A DNA stretch of 64,000 bases from contig NZ_JAGGOL010000036.1 of NCBI RefSeq assembly GCF_018614525.1, positions 28,120 to 92,119 on the forward strand, written 5' to 3'. Made by a program: the position numbers and the translations under genes. The notes below the pieces were generated by a model, which saw only the letters and a list, made by a program, of their open reading frames with translations, searched no databases and had not been told where the DNA came from. This document shows, piece after piece, positions 8,549-17,039 of this stretch (within the stretch, counting starts at the first letter, position 1; each line of letters opens with the position of its first letter). The DNA is from Streptomyces sp. ISL-11. Its GTDB lineage: Bacteria; Actinomycetota; Actinomycetes; Streptomycetales; Streptomycetaceae.

Positions 8549-9775
8549 ATGAGCACATCGGTGATGGACCCCGGCACGGCGATGATGACGCTGATGACGC
8601 GGGAGGGCAAGCGTGACCCCTACCCCCTGTACGAGGCGTTGCGCTCGTACGGACCGCTGCTGCGGCTCGGTCCCGACCAGCTGGTGGTCACCGGCCACGC
8701 CGAGTGCTTCCGCGCGCTGCGCGAGCCCGGGCTGCTGTCGACCGACGGGCCGGTGCAGGACCGGATGATGCCCGGGTGGCGCGACCACTCCTCGTGGGTC
8801 TGGCTCGCCCAGAACATGCTCTTCAGCAACTCCCCGGACCACGAGCGCTACCGGCGCTTCTTCAGCGGCGCGTTCACCCCGCGGCGGATCGCCGAGATGC
8901 GGCCCGTGGTGGAGCGCCTGATCGACGAGCTGGTCGACCGGCTGGCGGAGCTGGGCGCGGACGGGCGGCCGGTGGACTTCATGGCGGAGTTCGCCTTCCG
9001 GGTGCCCATGGCCGTGGTGGGCCACCTGATCGGCATCCCCAAGGAGGACTGGCCGGACTTCCGCGGCCCCGTCGGCGACATCACCACCGCCCTGGAGCCG
9101 ATCCGGGACCTGGCCCAGCTCGACCGGGGCGACGGCGGAATGGACTGGATGGCCGACTACTTCGCGGATCTGGTCGCCAAGCGCCGGGCGGACCCCACGG
9201 ACGACCTGGTCAGCCAGATGACGCGGGCCCGGGACGAGGGCGGCGAGCTCAGCGAGGAGGAGCTGATCGCCAACTTCATGCTGCTCCTGGTCGCCGGCAC
9301 GGAGGCGCCGATGGACCTCATCGGCAACGCGATGCGGCTCGCCGTCGAGCACCCCCAGCACGCCGACCGGCTGCGCGAGGACCCGGAGCTGGCACCCGGC
9401 TTCATCGAGGAGACCCTGCGCTTCGACCCCGCCGCCCAGGCGCTGAACCGCATGGCCGCGACCGACCTGGACTTCTTCGGCGTGCCGCTCACCGCGGGGA
9501 CGAAGGTCACCCTCCTGATCGCCGCCGGCAACCGCGACCTGCGCCGGTTCGCCGACCCGTTGACGTTCGACCCCTACCGCAGCGGCAACCACGCGCTGAC
9601 CTTCAGCGGCGGTGCCCACTTCTGCCTGGGGGCGGCACTGGCCCGGATGATGGCCGAGCGGGCGATCCCCCAAGTCCTGCGCCGTTTCCCCGGGATCACG
9701 CTCGCGGGTGAGCCGACCTTCCGCGACCAGCTGGTCCAGCGCGGTTTCGACCAACTGCCCGTGAAGTGTGGCTGA
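8549..9775 (+). CDS. Cytochrome P450
   Basis: A 408-residue bacterial class I-type P450. The I-helix motif is LLVAGTEAP, the K-helix is ETLRF, and the heme loop is FSGGAHFCLGAALARM with the Cys ligand near residue 355. There is no signal or membrane anchor, so it is cytoplasmic. AGGAGAG precedes the ATG at 8549, which excludes a longer frame from 8435. In caryoynencin biosynthesis the P450 at this position hydroxylates the chain and moves a double bond, so a late oxidation of the polyyne acid is the likely job. Its redox partner is not obvious; the rubredoxin immediately upstream is a candidate. Confidence 0.92.
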   Translation: MSTSVMDPGTAMMTLMTREGKRDPYPLYEALRSYGPLLRLGPDQLVVTGHAECFRALREPGLLSTDGPVQDRMMPGWRDHSSWVWLAQNMLFSNSPDHERYRRFFSGAFTPRRIAEMRPVVERLIDELVDRLAELGADGRPVDFMAEFAFRVPMAVVGHLIGIPKEDWPDFRGPVGDITTALEPIRDLAQLDRGDGGMDWMADYFADLVAKRRADPTDDLVSQMTRARDEGGELSEEELIANFMLLLVAGTEAPMDLIGNAMRLAVEHPQHADRLREDPELAPGFIEETLRFDPAAQALNRMAATDLDFFGVPLTAGTKVTLLIAAGNRDLRRFADPLTFDPYRSGNHALTFSGGAHFCLGAALARMMAERAIPQVLRRFPGITLAGEPTFRDQLVQRGFDQLPVKCG

Positions 9776-9824
9776 CGCCTCTCGGACAACTGCGGAGTGA
9801 GCCTCCGGAGAGCTGTATGCTCAG

Positions 9825-9847
9825 GTGAGTTGGAAAAGCCAACCCAC
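9825..9847. promoter_or_regulatory. Inverted repeat before exporter gene, candidate operator
   Basis: GTGAGTTGG, five bases, CCAACCCAC: arms match at eight of nine positions. It sits just downstream of a -10-like TATGCT (9816-9821) and ahead of the GAGGAGAG ribosome site of the MFS gene, a position where a repressor would block transcription. No adjacent regulator gene is visible, so the binding protein is unknown. Confidence 0.4.
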
Positions 9848-9861
9848 TAACGAGGAGAGCG

Positions 9862-11265
9862 ATGACTCAGACTGCCGCTGCTCAAGCGGGCAGTGCGACG
9901 AAGCCCGGCTTTGCCTTGGTGTTCGCCGTCGTTGTAGCCGGGGTTGTGATGTCCAACCTCGACATGTTCATCGTCAACGTTGCCCTTCCCGACATCGGCG
10001 CACAGTTCTCCGGGTCCTCGCTGGCATCGCTGTCGTGGATCCTCAATGCCTACGCCGTGATCTTCGCCGCCCTGCTCATCCCGGCGGGCGGCCTCGCGGA
10101 CCGCACCAGCCCCCGCCAGGCCTACCTGCTCGGCATCGCCGTCTTCACGGTCGCCTCCGCCGCCTGCGCGGTGGCACCGGGCGTATGGATCCTGGTCGCC
10201 GCCCGCGTCGTCCAGGCGGTCGGCGCGGCGATGCTCATCCCCGCGTCGCTGGGCATCCTGCTCGCCGCGGCCCCGCCCGAGAAGCGGGTGCCCGCGGTGC
10301 GCGCCTGGACCGCCATCAGCGGCCTGGCCGCGGCGCTCGGCCCGGTGGCCGGCGGTCTGCTGACCGAGCTCGACTGGCGCTGGGTCTTCCTGATCAACCT
10401 GCCCATCGGCCTGTTCGCCCTGCTCGTCGGCGCCCGCGCGCTGCCGCGCACACCCAAGCGCGCCACCACCGACAGGCTCGACCTCGTCGGCGCCGCGCTG
10501 CTCACCCTCGGCATCGCCGTCGTGGCGCTCGGCCTGGTCAAGAGCGAGGACTGGGGCTGGATCTCCGTCGAGGTGCTCGGCTCGCTGGCGATCGGCGTGG
10601 TGCTGCTCGGCCTGTTCGTCCTGAGCTCGGCCCGCCACCCGTCCCCGATCCTGCCCCTGGACCTGCTGCGGATCCGCCCGGTGGGCCCCGCGACCCTCGC
10701 CAACCTCCTCTTCGCGGTGGCCTTCGGCGCGATGCTCCTGTCCTCGGTGCTCTGGTGCCAGCAGGTGTGGCACTGGTCCCCGCTGAAGACCGGCCTCGCC
10801 ATCGCGCCCGGCCCGCTGATGGTCCCCTTCCTGGCCATGGGGGTCGGCCCGGTCATCCGGCGGTTCGGCTCCGGCGCGGTCTCCGCCACCGGGTCGGTGC
10901 TCTTCGGCGCCGGCATCGGCTGGTGGATCTACCGCCTGGACACCGCGCACGACTACGCCGGGGGACTGCTCCCCGGCATGCTCCTCACCGGAGTCGGTGT
11001 GGGCATGGTCGTACCGACCCTGGTCGGTGCCGCCGTGGCCGCGCTGCCGCCGCAGAGCTTCTCCACCGGCTCGGCGGTGGTGACCATGGCCCGTCAGGTC
11101 GGTTCGGTCCTGGGCGTGGCCCTGCTCGTCGCCTTCCTGGGCACCCCCGGTGACGGCGACCCCATCACTTCCTTCGACCACGGCTGGGAGTTCACCCTCG
11201 CGTCGACCGCGGCGGCGGCGTTGGCGTGCGTCTTCATCCCCCGTCCCAAGAAGACGGCGGCCTGA
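9862..11265 (+). CDS. MFS drug exporter, DHA2 (EmrB/QacA) family
   Basis: A 467-residue major-facilitator protein with the 14-helix DHA2 pattern. The first helix carries NLDMFIVNVALPDI, and a GGLADRTSPR loop (motif A) follows helix 2. GAGGAGAG precedes the ATG. It follows the P450 by 86 bp on the same strand and probably exports the locus product, giving self-protection. The dyad directly upstream suggests it has its own regulated promoter. A long GC-rich hairpin after the stop ends the transcript. Confidence 0.88.
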   Translation: MTQTAAAQAGSATKPGFALVFAVVVAGVVMSNLDMFIVNVALPDIGAQFSGSSLASLSWILNAYAVIFAALLIPAGGLADRTSPRQAYLLGIAVFTVASAACAVAPGVWILVAARVVQAVGAAMLIPASLGILLAAAPPEKRVPAVRAWTAISGLAAALGPVAGGLLTELDWRWVFLINLPIGLFALLVGARALPRTPKRATTDRLDLVGAALLTLGIAVVALGLVKSEDWGWISVEVLGSLAIGVVLLGLFVLSSARHPSPILPLDLLRIRPVGPATLANLLFAVAFGAMLLSSVLWCQQVWHWSPLKTGLAIAPGPLMVPFLAMGVGPVIRRFGSGAVSATGSVLFGAGIGWWIYRLDTAHDYAGGLLPGMLLTGVGVGMVVPTLVGAAVAALPPQSFSTGSAVVTMARQVGSVLGVALLVAFLGTPGDGDPITSFDHGWEFTLASTAAAALACVFIPRPKKTAA

Positions 11266-11300
11266 CGCCCCGCACCCGGGGAGACTCCCGAGCCGGCCCT

Positions 11301-11353
11301 GCCGGGCGGTCGTATGCGGCGCCCCCCGTCCGCGTACGACCGCCCGGCCCTTT
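11301..11353. terminator. Bidirectional terminator
   Basis: Two 19-base arms (11301-11319 and 11330-11348) pair with one mismatch and a 10-base loop, followed by TTTCG. It lies between convergent genes, the MFS exporter and the secreted protein on the other strand. Confidence 0.8.
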
Positions 11354-11367
11354 CGTCTTCTACCGGT

Positions 11368-12210
11368 TCACGACCGCGGCCGGGTCCGCCCGCGGTACGC
11401 GCGCAGGGCGAACGCGCCGCCCGCGAGCGTCAGCGCCGCGCCCGAGCCGCCGAGCACCAGGGGCGCCGGGGACTCGCTGTCCCGCGCCGCCGCGGTGGGC
11501 CGGTAGCCGCTGGAGAGGCCCTTCGTGTCGTACTCCGAGCCCGGCAACTTGTCCGCGTAGCGGGCGGTCACCAGCTTCTGGTACTCGGCGAGCGACACCT
11601 TGTCCTTGCCACCGAGCCCGGCGGTCGCCGCGTCGTTGAGCGGGGCGACGCTGTCGAGGGTGACCCGGTACCAGGCGCGGATCTGCGGCTCGGCGAACAC
11701 CGTGATGGCCGGCGTGGCCCTGCCGGCGAAGGTGAAGTCGCCGTCACCGTCACGCACGGCCGCCAGCCGCCATTCGCCGCCCCCGCCGGGGAGCACGAGC
11801 ATGACGGTGGCCTGTTTGCCGTCGGCGCTGGTCACCAGGGACACCAGATAGGTGAGCCGCACCGCCTCCAGCAGGTCCGGCTTCGCCTTTCCGGCGACGA
11901 AATCGGGTGTGATCTCGTTCAGGGCGATCGGGTCCTGCGTGCTGAACGTCTGCTTCGGATCGCAGGGCCCGGCCTTGACGGGAGCCTTCTGCTCACCGGT
12001 CTTCCCACCGCTCTTGGCCATCATGGTGAGGAAGCGGCAGACCTTGTCCTTGACCGGGGCCGAGTGGAGCACCGTGAGGGCACCCTGGTAGTCGGGGACG
12101 TCCTTGGGGCCGCCGGCGGCCTGTGCCGGTGCGCAGACGGCGGCCAGCAGTGCCGCCGCGCCGAGGGGCAGGCCGAGGAACAGCTCGGGGGAGATTCGCG
12201 TGCCGCGCAT
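11368..12210 (-). CDS. Secreted protein with C-terminal membrane anchor
   Basis: A 280-residue protein with a signal peptide (residues 1-31, ending around AQAAG) and a hydrophobic C-terminal helix (LVLGGSGAALTLAGGAFAL) followed by a basic tail, so it is exported and then anchored with a large outside domain. I do not recognise the domain. It holds two Cys residues (in VCRFL and GPCDP), which could form a disulfide. The ATG at 12210 is 11 bp after the stop of the secreted papain-like protease, so the two form an operon. It might be the protease's inhibitor, chaperone or substrate. Confidence 0.7.
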   Translation of the reverse strand: MRGTRISPELFLGLPLGAAALLAAVCAPAQAAGGPKDVPDYQGALTVLHSAPVKDKVCRFLTMMAKSGGKTGEQKAPVKAGPCDPKQTFSTQDPIALNEITPDFVAGKAKPDLLEAVRLTYLVSLVTSADGKQATVMLVLPGGGGEWRLAAVRDGDGDFTFAGRATPAITVFAEPQIRAWYRVTLDSVAPLNDAATAGLGGKDKVSLAEYQKLVTARYADKLPGSEYDTKGLSSGYRPTAAARDSESPAPLVLGGSGAALTLAGGAFALRAYRGRTRPRS

Positions 12211-12221
12211 GACCGCCTGCC

Positions 12222-12791
12222 TCAGCCTGTCTCGCCGATGCGGGAATGGGTCCAGCTGAACGAGCTGTTGTTGACGTACGCGTCGTAGTCCCACCACGTG
12301 TACGTGGCGGTGTCCGGCCAGGGGTCGCCGACCCCCACGGTCGACTGGTTCGGGTCGTAGCCGTAGACGACGTTCATGTGGCCGCCGCCGGACTTCCAGC
12401 CGATGCGGACGGCGACGGGCCGGATGCCCTCGATCTCCTGGCCGACCTCGTTGAAGGTGGCGGCGCGGCTGAGGCCCTGCCCGGTGCTGCGGAAGCCCAT
12501 GTTGGACCAGGCGTTGGCCATGTCGTCGAGCGTGGCGGGCTGATTGTTGCAGCTCAGGCCGCTGTTCTTGGCCGCGAGGTCGCAGAAATCGGTCTGGCTG
12601 TACTGGGTGTGGCCGAAGTACCGCGCGATCGTCAGGCCGGAGGCGTCCCAGCACCACTGGGACTTCTCCTGCTTCAGCATGGTGATGCCGAGCCAGCGCT
12701 GCTCGGCCCGGGCCGGTGCCGCGGTGGCCGTCAGCAGGGCCGGGCCGGCCAGTGCCGCGGCCGCCGCTCCGGCGATGAGCTTGCGTCTCAT
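12222..12791 (-). CDS. Secreted papain-like cysteine protease
   Basis: A 189-residue precursor with a Sec signal peptide (MRRKLIAGAAAAALAG to about residue 32). The mature part has the papain-like motif QEKSQWCWDASG with the catalytic Cys, and GGGHMNVVYGYD with the catalytic His, as in the AvrRpt2/staphopain-like C70/C39_2 group. Asp or Asn in the GVGDPWP loop is the likely third residue. The frame extends upstream to 13031, but AGGGAGGAC ahead of the ATG at 12791 and the signal peptide fix the start. It is the first gene of a two-gene operon with the anchored protein. Substrates are unknown. Confidence 0.82.
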   Translation of the reverse strand: MRRKLIAGAAAAALAGPALLTATAAPARAEQRWLGITMLKQEKSQWCWDASGLTIARYFGHTQYSQTDFCDLAAKNSGLSCNNQPATLDDMANAWSNMGFRSTGQGLSRAATFNEVGQEIEGIRPVAVRIGWKSGGGHMNVVYGYDPNQSTVGVGDPWPDTATYTWWDYDAYVNNSSFSWTHSRIGETG

Positions 12792-13097
12792 GACGTCCTC
12801 CCTGGACCCGCGCCGCGCCGGCCGCGACGGGGTGAGTTCTCTCGGGGGATGGAGACCGATGACTTGCCGGATCCGCCGGGCGGCAAGCGATACGCGCGTC
12901 TCGCGCTCGATCGGGCCGGGCGAACCGTGGCCGGCCCGTGCCCCGGCCCGGAGGTGATTCCCTGTCGCCGGGCGCGATGTCAGCACAGCATCATGCGTCA
13001 ACCTCGGGCAGAGGGCGCGGAGATGATTCACCCCAATGAGCGCACGGTGTGCACCAATGATGGCGATCTGGGCGACTTGTGACTTTCATTCCGTGTA
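12792..13097. other. Intergenic region without a gene
   Basis: About 300 bp between the divergent protease and the ABC transporter promoter. The leftward extension of the protease frame across it reads as Arg/Pro-rich shadow. It must contain the protease promoter, but no convincing hexamers were found. Confidence 0.4.
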
Positions 13098-13126
13098 TTG
13101 ACATGCGACCCGGTGATCCTTAATGC
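13098..13126 (+). promoter_or_regulatory. Promoter of the ABC transporter operon
   Basis: TTGACA at 13098-13103 and TAATGC at 13121-13126 are separated by 17 bp, a housekeeping-type promoter. Transcription would start near 13133, at the edge of the operator dyad. Confidence 0.6.
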
Positions 13127-13134
13127 TCATTCCA

Positions 13135-13154
13135 CTAGCTGACTAGTTAATTAG
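13135..13154. promoter_or_regulatory. GntR (YtrA-type) operator
   Basis: CTAGCTGACTAGTTAATTAG is a partial dyad centred on ACTAGT with outer CTA/TAG arms. It overlaps the expected transcription start and lies 15 bp before the ATPase gene. The operon ends with a YtrA-type GntR repressor, whose sites are short AT-rich dyads of this kind, so autoregulation is likely. Confidence 0.6.
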
Positions 13155-13169
13155 CAAGCAAGGTGGGTC

Positions 13170-14132
13170 ATGGGTGGGACGACGTCAGCCGACGGCGTGA
13201 GCCGTTGGGCGATCGAGGCGCGGGGGCTGGGGAAGCGGTACCGGCGGCGGTGGGCCCTGCGGGACTGCTCGTTCCGGCTGCCGGCCGGGGCCGTCTGCGG
13301 GCTCGTGGGGTCCAACGGCGCGGGCAAGAGCACGCTGCTGAGCATCGCGGCGCGGATCACCCGGCCGACGACCGGGAGCCTGCGGATCCTCGGCATGCCC
13401 GTCACCGGCCCGGCGGCGCCGGCCCGGTGCGCCTTCGTGGCACAGGACAAGCCGCTGTTCCCGAGGTTCACCGTCGAGGAGACCCTGCGCCTGGGCCGGG
13501 AGCTCAATCCGCGCTGGGACCAGGGGATCGCCGAGCGGATCGTACGGTCCGGCCGGCTGGCCCCGCACACCCGCGTCGGAGCCCTCTCCGGCGGCCAGCG
13601 CTCCCGGCTGGCGCTCGCGCTGGCCTTCGGCAAGCGGCCCGAACTGCTGCTGCTCGACGAACCGGTGGCCGCACTGGACCCGCTCGCCGCCCACGACATC
13701 GCGGGCCTGCTGATGGCCGAGGCGGCCGAACAGGGCACGACCGTGCTCATGTCCTCCCACCAGCTGTCCGACGTGGCCACCATGTGCGACCACCTGCTGG
13801 CCGTCGCCGACGGCCGGCTCCGCCTCGCGGGCGAGATCGACGAGCTGCTGGGCGCCCACCGTCTGGTGACCGGCGCCCACCTCGTGGACGGCGTCCCGCA
13901 GGAGATCGCCCGGCACACCGTCGTCGAATCGCGCGCCACGGGCCGCCAGTTCACCGCCCTGATCCGGCGGCACGGACCGGTGGAGGGCGACTGGCGGGTC
14001 ACCGAGCCCTCCCTGGAGGAGGTGCTGCTGGGCTACCTGCGCTCACCCGGCACCCCGGCCCTGGTGACGCCCGGCGCCCGCGTCGAGCACCCCGAAGACG
14101 AACAGAGCGAACCGCAGGAGGAGGCCGCGTGA
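13170..14132 (+). CDS. ABC transporter ATP-binding protein
   Basis: A 320-residue nucleotide-binding subunit. Walker A is GSNGAGKST near residue 50, the signature is LSGGQRSR near 138, Walker B is LLLLDEPVAALD, and the switch His is in MSSHQLSD. The C-terminal extension past residue 230 is typical of two-component exporters. The stop overlaps the permease start (GTGA). With the permease and a YtrA-type regulator this is the BcrA/YtrB class, often linked to cell-envelope antibiotic stress. The substrate is not identifiable. Confidence 0.88.
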   Translation: MGGTTSADGVSRWAIEARGLGKRYRRRWALRDCSFRLPAGAVCGLVGSNGAGKSTLLSIAARITRPTTGSLRILGMPVTGPAAPARCAFVAQDKPLFPRFTVEETLRLGRELNPRWDQGIAERIVRSGRLAPHTRVGALSGGQRSRLALALAFGKRPELLLLDEPVAALDPLAAHDIAGLLMAEAAEQGTTVLMSSHQLSDVATMCDHLLAVADGRLRLAGEIDELLGAHRLVTGAHLVDGVPQEIARHTVVESRATGRQFTALIRRHGPVEGDWRVTEPSLEEVLLGYLRSPGTPALVTPGARVEHPEDEQSEPQEEAA

Positions 14133-15124
14133 GCGCGACCGCAGAGGAATCGGCCGGGCGCGCGGGCGAGGCCGGCAAGCAGCCGCCGCGCGTCCTGCGC
14201 GGCCTGGCGTGGCTGGTGTGGCGCCAGCACCGCACCGCCTTCGTGGCCTGTCTGCTCCTGACCGCCGCCGCGAGCGTGAACATGCTCTGGCAGCGGGCCT
14301 CGATGAACGACTGGCTGCGCCGGCACGAGGTGGCCACCCCCGTGCCGCGCGACCTGCTGATGGAGATGCAGGACGCGTACGGCGCGGCCTTCCAGGACGG
14401 GTCCTGGATCCTGTCGATGGTGCCCATCGTCGCGGGCGTATTCCTCGGCGCCCCGCTGATCTCCGGCGACCGGGAGCGCGGCACCGTGAAGCTGGTGACC
14501 ACCCAGTCGGTCACGCGCGGCCGCTGGCTGGCCACCAAGCTCGGCATGGCGGCGCTGGTCACCGTCGTGTGCTCGGCCCTGCTCTCCGCCGTCTTCACCT
14601 GGTGGTGGGAGCCCGCGCACGAGGTCGTCAACGTGGGGGAGTGGTCGGGCGGTACCATCTTCGACCACACCGGACCGATGCCGGTGGCGATGGCCCTGCT
14701 CCACCTCGCCGTCGGTGTCGCCGCCGGTGTGCTCGTCCGCCGGACGCTGCCCGCCATGGTCCTCACCTTCGGCTTCGCCTTCGCCATGACGGAGGTGTGG
14801 GACCGGGTCCGGCTGCTGCCGTTCACGCCCCGCGTGATCACCAACCCGGTCGAGCTGGGACAGCCCCACGTACCCCGGGCCGCCGTGGCGTACGACAACT
14901 GGACCGTCGACGCGAACGGCGGGTTCCACGGCTTCGGCACCTGCTTCAACGAGCGCACGGGCGCCGCCTGCCGGGCCAACAAGGGGATCGTCGCCGAACG
15001 CCTGGAATACTTCGGCTACGACCAGATGAGCGCCATGCAGTGGACCTGCGCCGCGATCCTGCTGGCGGTCACCGCCGCGATCACCGGCCTCACCCTGTGG
15101 TGGGCCCGCCGGCGACCGCTGTGA
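14129..15124 (+). CDS. ABC transporter permease
   Basis: A 331-residue membrane protein with about six hydrophobic helices and a large extracytoplasmic loop (about residues 235-290) between the last two. The segment SGDRERGTVKLVTTQSVTRGRW is the coupling region seen in ABC-2-type permeases. The GTG start overlaps the ATPase stop and is preceded by AGGAGGAG. It forms the membrane half of the exporter controlled by the downstream GntR protein. Confidence 0.82.
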   Translation: MSATAEESAGRAGEAGKQPPRVLRGLAWLVWRQHRTAFVACLLLTAAASVNMLWQRASMNDWLRRHEVATPVPRDLLMEMQDAYGAAFQDGSWILSMVPIVAGVFLGAPLISGDRERGTVKLVTTQSVTRGRWLATKLGMAALVTVVCSALLSAVFTWWWEPAHEVVNVGEWSGGTIFDHTGPMPVAMALLHLAVGVAAGVLVRRTLPAMVLTFGFAFAMTEVWDRVRLLPFTPRVITNPVELGQPHVPRAAVAYDNWTVDANGGFHGFGTCFNERTGAACRANKGIVAERLEYFGYDQMSAMQWTCAAILLAVTAAITGLTLWWARRRPL

Positions 15125-15179
15125 GCCGCGGGACCTTCCGGTCGTCGCGCACATGGACGGAATGAGGGGGCGGCCGCAG

Positions 15180-15566
15180 ATGGTCGAGTTCAGGATCGAC
15201 CGGCACAGCGGGATGGCCGCCTACCTGCAGATCGTCCAGCAGGTCCAGGAGGCCCTCCGGCTGGGCATCCTGGCCGTCGGCGACCAGCTGCCCACCGCGG
15301 CCCGGGTCGCCCGCGACACCCGGCTCAACCCCAACACGACGCTCAAGGCGTACCGGGAGCTCGAACACCTGGGTCTCGTCGAACCCCGCCCCGGCGTGGG
15401 AACCTTCGTCAGCGCCATCCCGGCGCAGACCAGGCCACTCGCCGACTCCCCGCTGCGCGGGGAGCTCTCGGAGTGGATGCGCCGGGCACGCGGAGCGGGC
15501 CTGGACTGGGCGGACGTCTCCGCCCTCGTCACCGCGGCACGCGCCGAGCACTACCCGACGCCCTGA
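15180..15566 (+). CDS. GntR-family regulator, YtrA type
   Basis: A 128-residue regulator. The winged helix covers residues 12-75 (GMAAYLQIVQQ, LPTAARVARDTRLNPNTTLKAYRELE, GVGTFV), with only a short C-terminal helical part, which defines the YtrA subgroup. In-frame ATGs exist at 15153 and 15162, but GAGGGGG nine bases before 15180 favours this start. It is the third gene of the ABC operon and very likely represses it through the dyad at 13135-13154. Confidence 0.88.
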   Translation: MVEFRIDRHSGMAAYLQIVQQVQEALRLGILAVGDQLPTAARVARDTRLNPNTTLKAYRELEHLGLVEPRPGVGTFVSAIPAQTRPLADSPLRGELSEWMRRARGAGLDWADVSALVTAARAEHYPTP

Positions 15567-15634
15567 GGAACCGGCCGGCCCACCACGGGCTCGGTCCGCC
15601 CCGGACGCAGCACGAGCACACCAGACGGAACGGC

Positions 15635-16846
15635 ATGACAACGATGAACCCGGCCCTCATACCCGGCTCCTCCACGACGGTGCCCCGCGCCCGGCCCTCG
15701 TGGAGCGAGCCCGGGCACACCCCTCTGCCGAAACGATTCTTCACTCGGGTGCGGCCCGCGCTCGCCATCTACGCGGTCACCGCCGTGCTCCACCTCGTGC
15801 TGCTCGCCGCCATGGGCGGCCCCGACGACCCCGGCCTGCGCCGGCGCCTGCTGTCCTGGGACGGCAACCTCTACGCGGACATCGCGGCCAACGGCTACCC
15901 GGACGCTTTCTCCTACGGCGAGGACGGCCGGCTCACCGGCAACAACCTGGCGTTCTTCCCGCTGTACCCACTGCTGATCCGCGTGGTCCACACGGTCACC
16001 CGCCTCGACCACGGGACGGCCGGCATCGTGGCCGCCCACCTCTCGCTGATCGCCGCGCTCGTCGTCGTGGGCGAGCTGCTCACCCGGCTGTACGGGCGCC
16101 GCACCGCGCTCGTGGCCCTCGTGCTGCTGGCCGGGGCGCAGCCCATGGCCCTGGCCTTCCTGATGTCCTACAGCGAGGCCCTGTTCCTGGCCCTGGCCGC
16201 CGGAACGCTCCTCGCCGCGCACCGCCGCGCCTGGCTCACCGCCGGCACCCTGGCGCTGCTCACCGGCCTGACCCGGCCCGCCGCCGTCGCGGCCGTCGCC
16301 GCCCTCGCCGTCGCCGCCGGCCTGCACCTGCTGCGCGAACGCCGCCTCATCCGGCGCCCGGTGGCGGCGGTCGCCCTCGCCTGCGCCGGCACCCCGCTGT
16401 ACCTGTGGTGGGTGGGGGAGCGGGTGGGCGAGCCGGACGCGTGGTTCCGCATCCAGGAGGCCGGCTGGGGCACCCACTGGGACAACGGCGCGGCGTTCCT
16501 GGACTTCCTCGCGGAAACGCTTCGCCACGGCGAGGGCTGGGTGCCGGTGAGCGCCGCCGTCCTCCTCCTCGGACTGGTCTGCGCCACCCTGCTCACCTGG
16601 CACCGGGTCACCTGGCCGCCCTTGCTGGTGTACGGCACCGGCATCGTCGTGCTGACCCTCTGCCAGAGCAACTACTCCCACTCCAAACTGCGGCTGCTGG
16701 TCCCCGCCGTCCTCTTCCTCGTCCCCGCCGCCCGCGCGCTGGCCCGGGCCCGGACCCGTACGGCGGCCGTCACCCTCGGCGCGGCCACCCTGTTCGGCTG
16801 CTGGTACGGCGCCTACATGCTCACCACCTGGCACTACGCCATTTGA
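15635..16846 (+). CDS. PIG-V-like integral membrane mannosyltransferase
   Basis: A 403-residue multi-spanning membrane protein. The first loop carries SWDGNLYADIAANGYP and FFPLYPLL, the conserved acidic/aromatic signature of PIG-V-type glycosyltransferases (GT-C fold) that use a lipid-linked sugar. At least eight hydrophobic segments follow. A frame open from 15473 overlaps the GntR gene; the ATG at 15635 follows a weak GACGG. The acceptor is unknown; actinobacterial relatives act on cell-envelope glycans or secreted proteins. Confidence 0.72.
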   Translation: MTTMNPALIPGSSTTVPRARPSWSEPGHTPLPKRFFTRVRPALAIYAVTAVLHLVLLAAMGGPDDPGLRRRLLSWDGNLYADIAANGYPDAFSYGEDGRLTGNNLAFFPLYPLLIRVVHTVTRLDHGTAGIVAAHLSLIAALVVVGELLTRLYGRRTALVALVLLAGAQPMALAFLMSYSEALFLALAAGTLLAAHRRAWLTAGTLALLTGLTRPAAVAAVAALAVAAGLHLLRERRLIRRPVAAVALACAGTPLYLWWVGERVGEPDAWFRIQEAGWGTHWDNGAAFLDFLAETLRHGEGWVPVSAAVLLLGLVCATLLTWHRVTWPPLLVYGTGIVVLTLCQSNYSHSKLRLLVPAVLFLVPAARALARARTRTAAVTLGAATLFGCWYGAYMLTTWHYAI

Positions 16847-17039
16847 ACCGCGGCGACCGAGCGGTTCCGCCCGTCCGGCAGGGAAGCGCTGACCGCAAAC
16901 CCGTCACCGACCGGACGCGGAGAGCTAAGATTTTTGACGTGTTGCCGCATCAAAGGCCCGGTCCTCCGGTGCGCCGGGCAGCGGCACCGGCCGGCACGCA
17001 CATCCACGCCGCGCGGCGGTTCTACGGATCGAGGGATCT

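Noticed and set aside
12222..13031. Long N-terminal extension of the papain-like protease to 13031
   Set aside because: AGGGAGG plus a signal peptide at 12791 mark the true start; the extension is Arg/Pro-rich.
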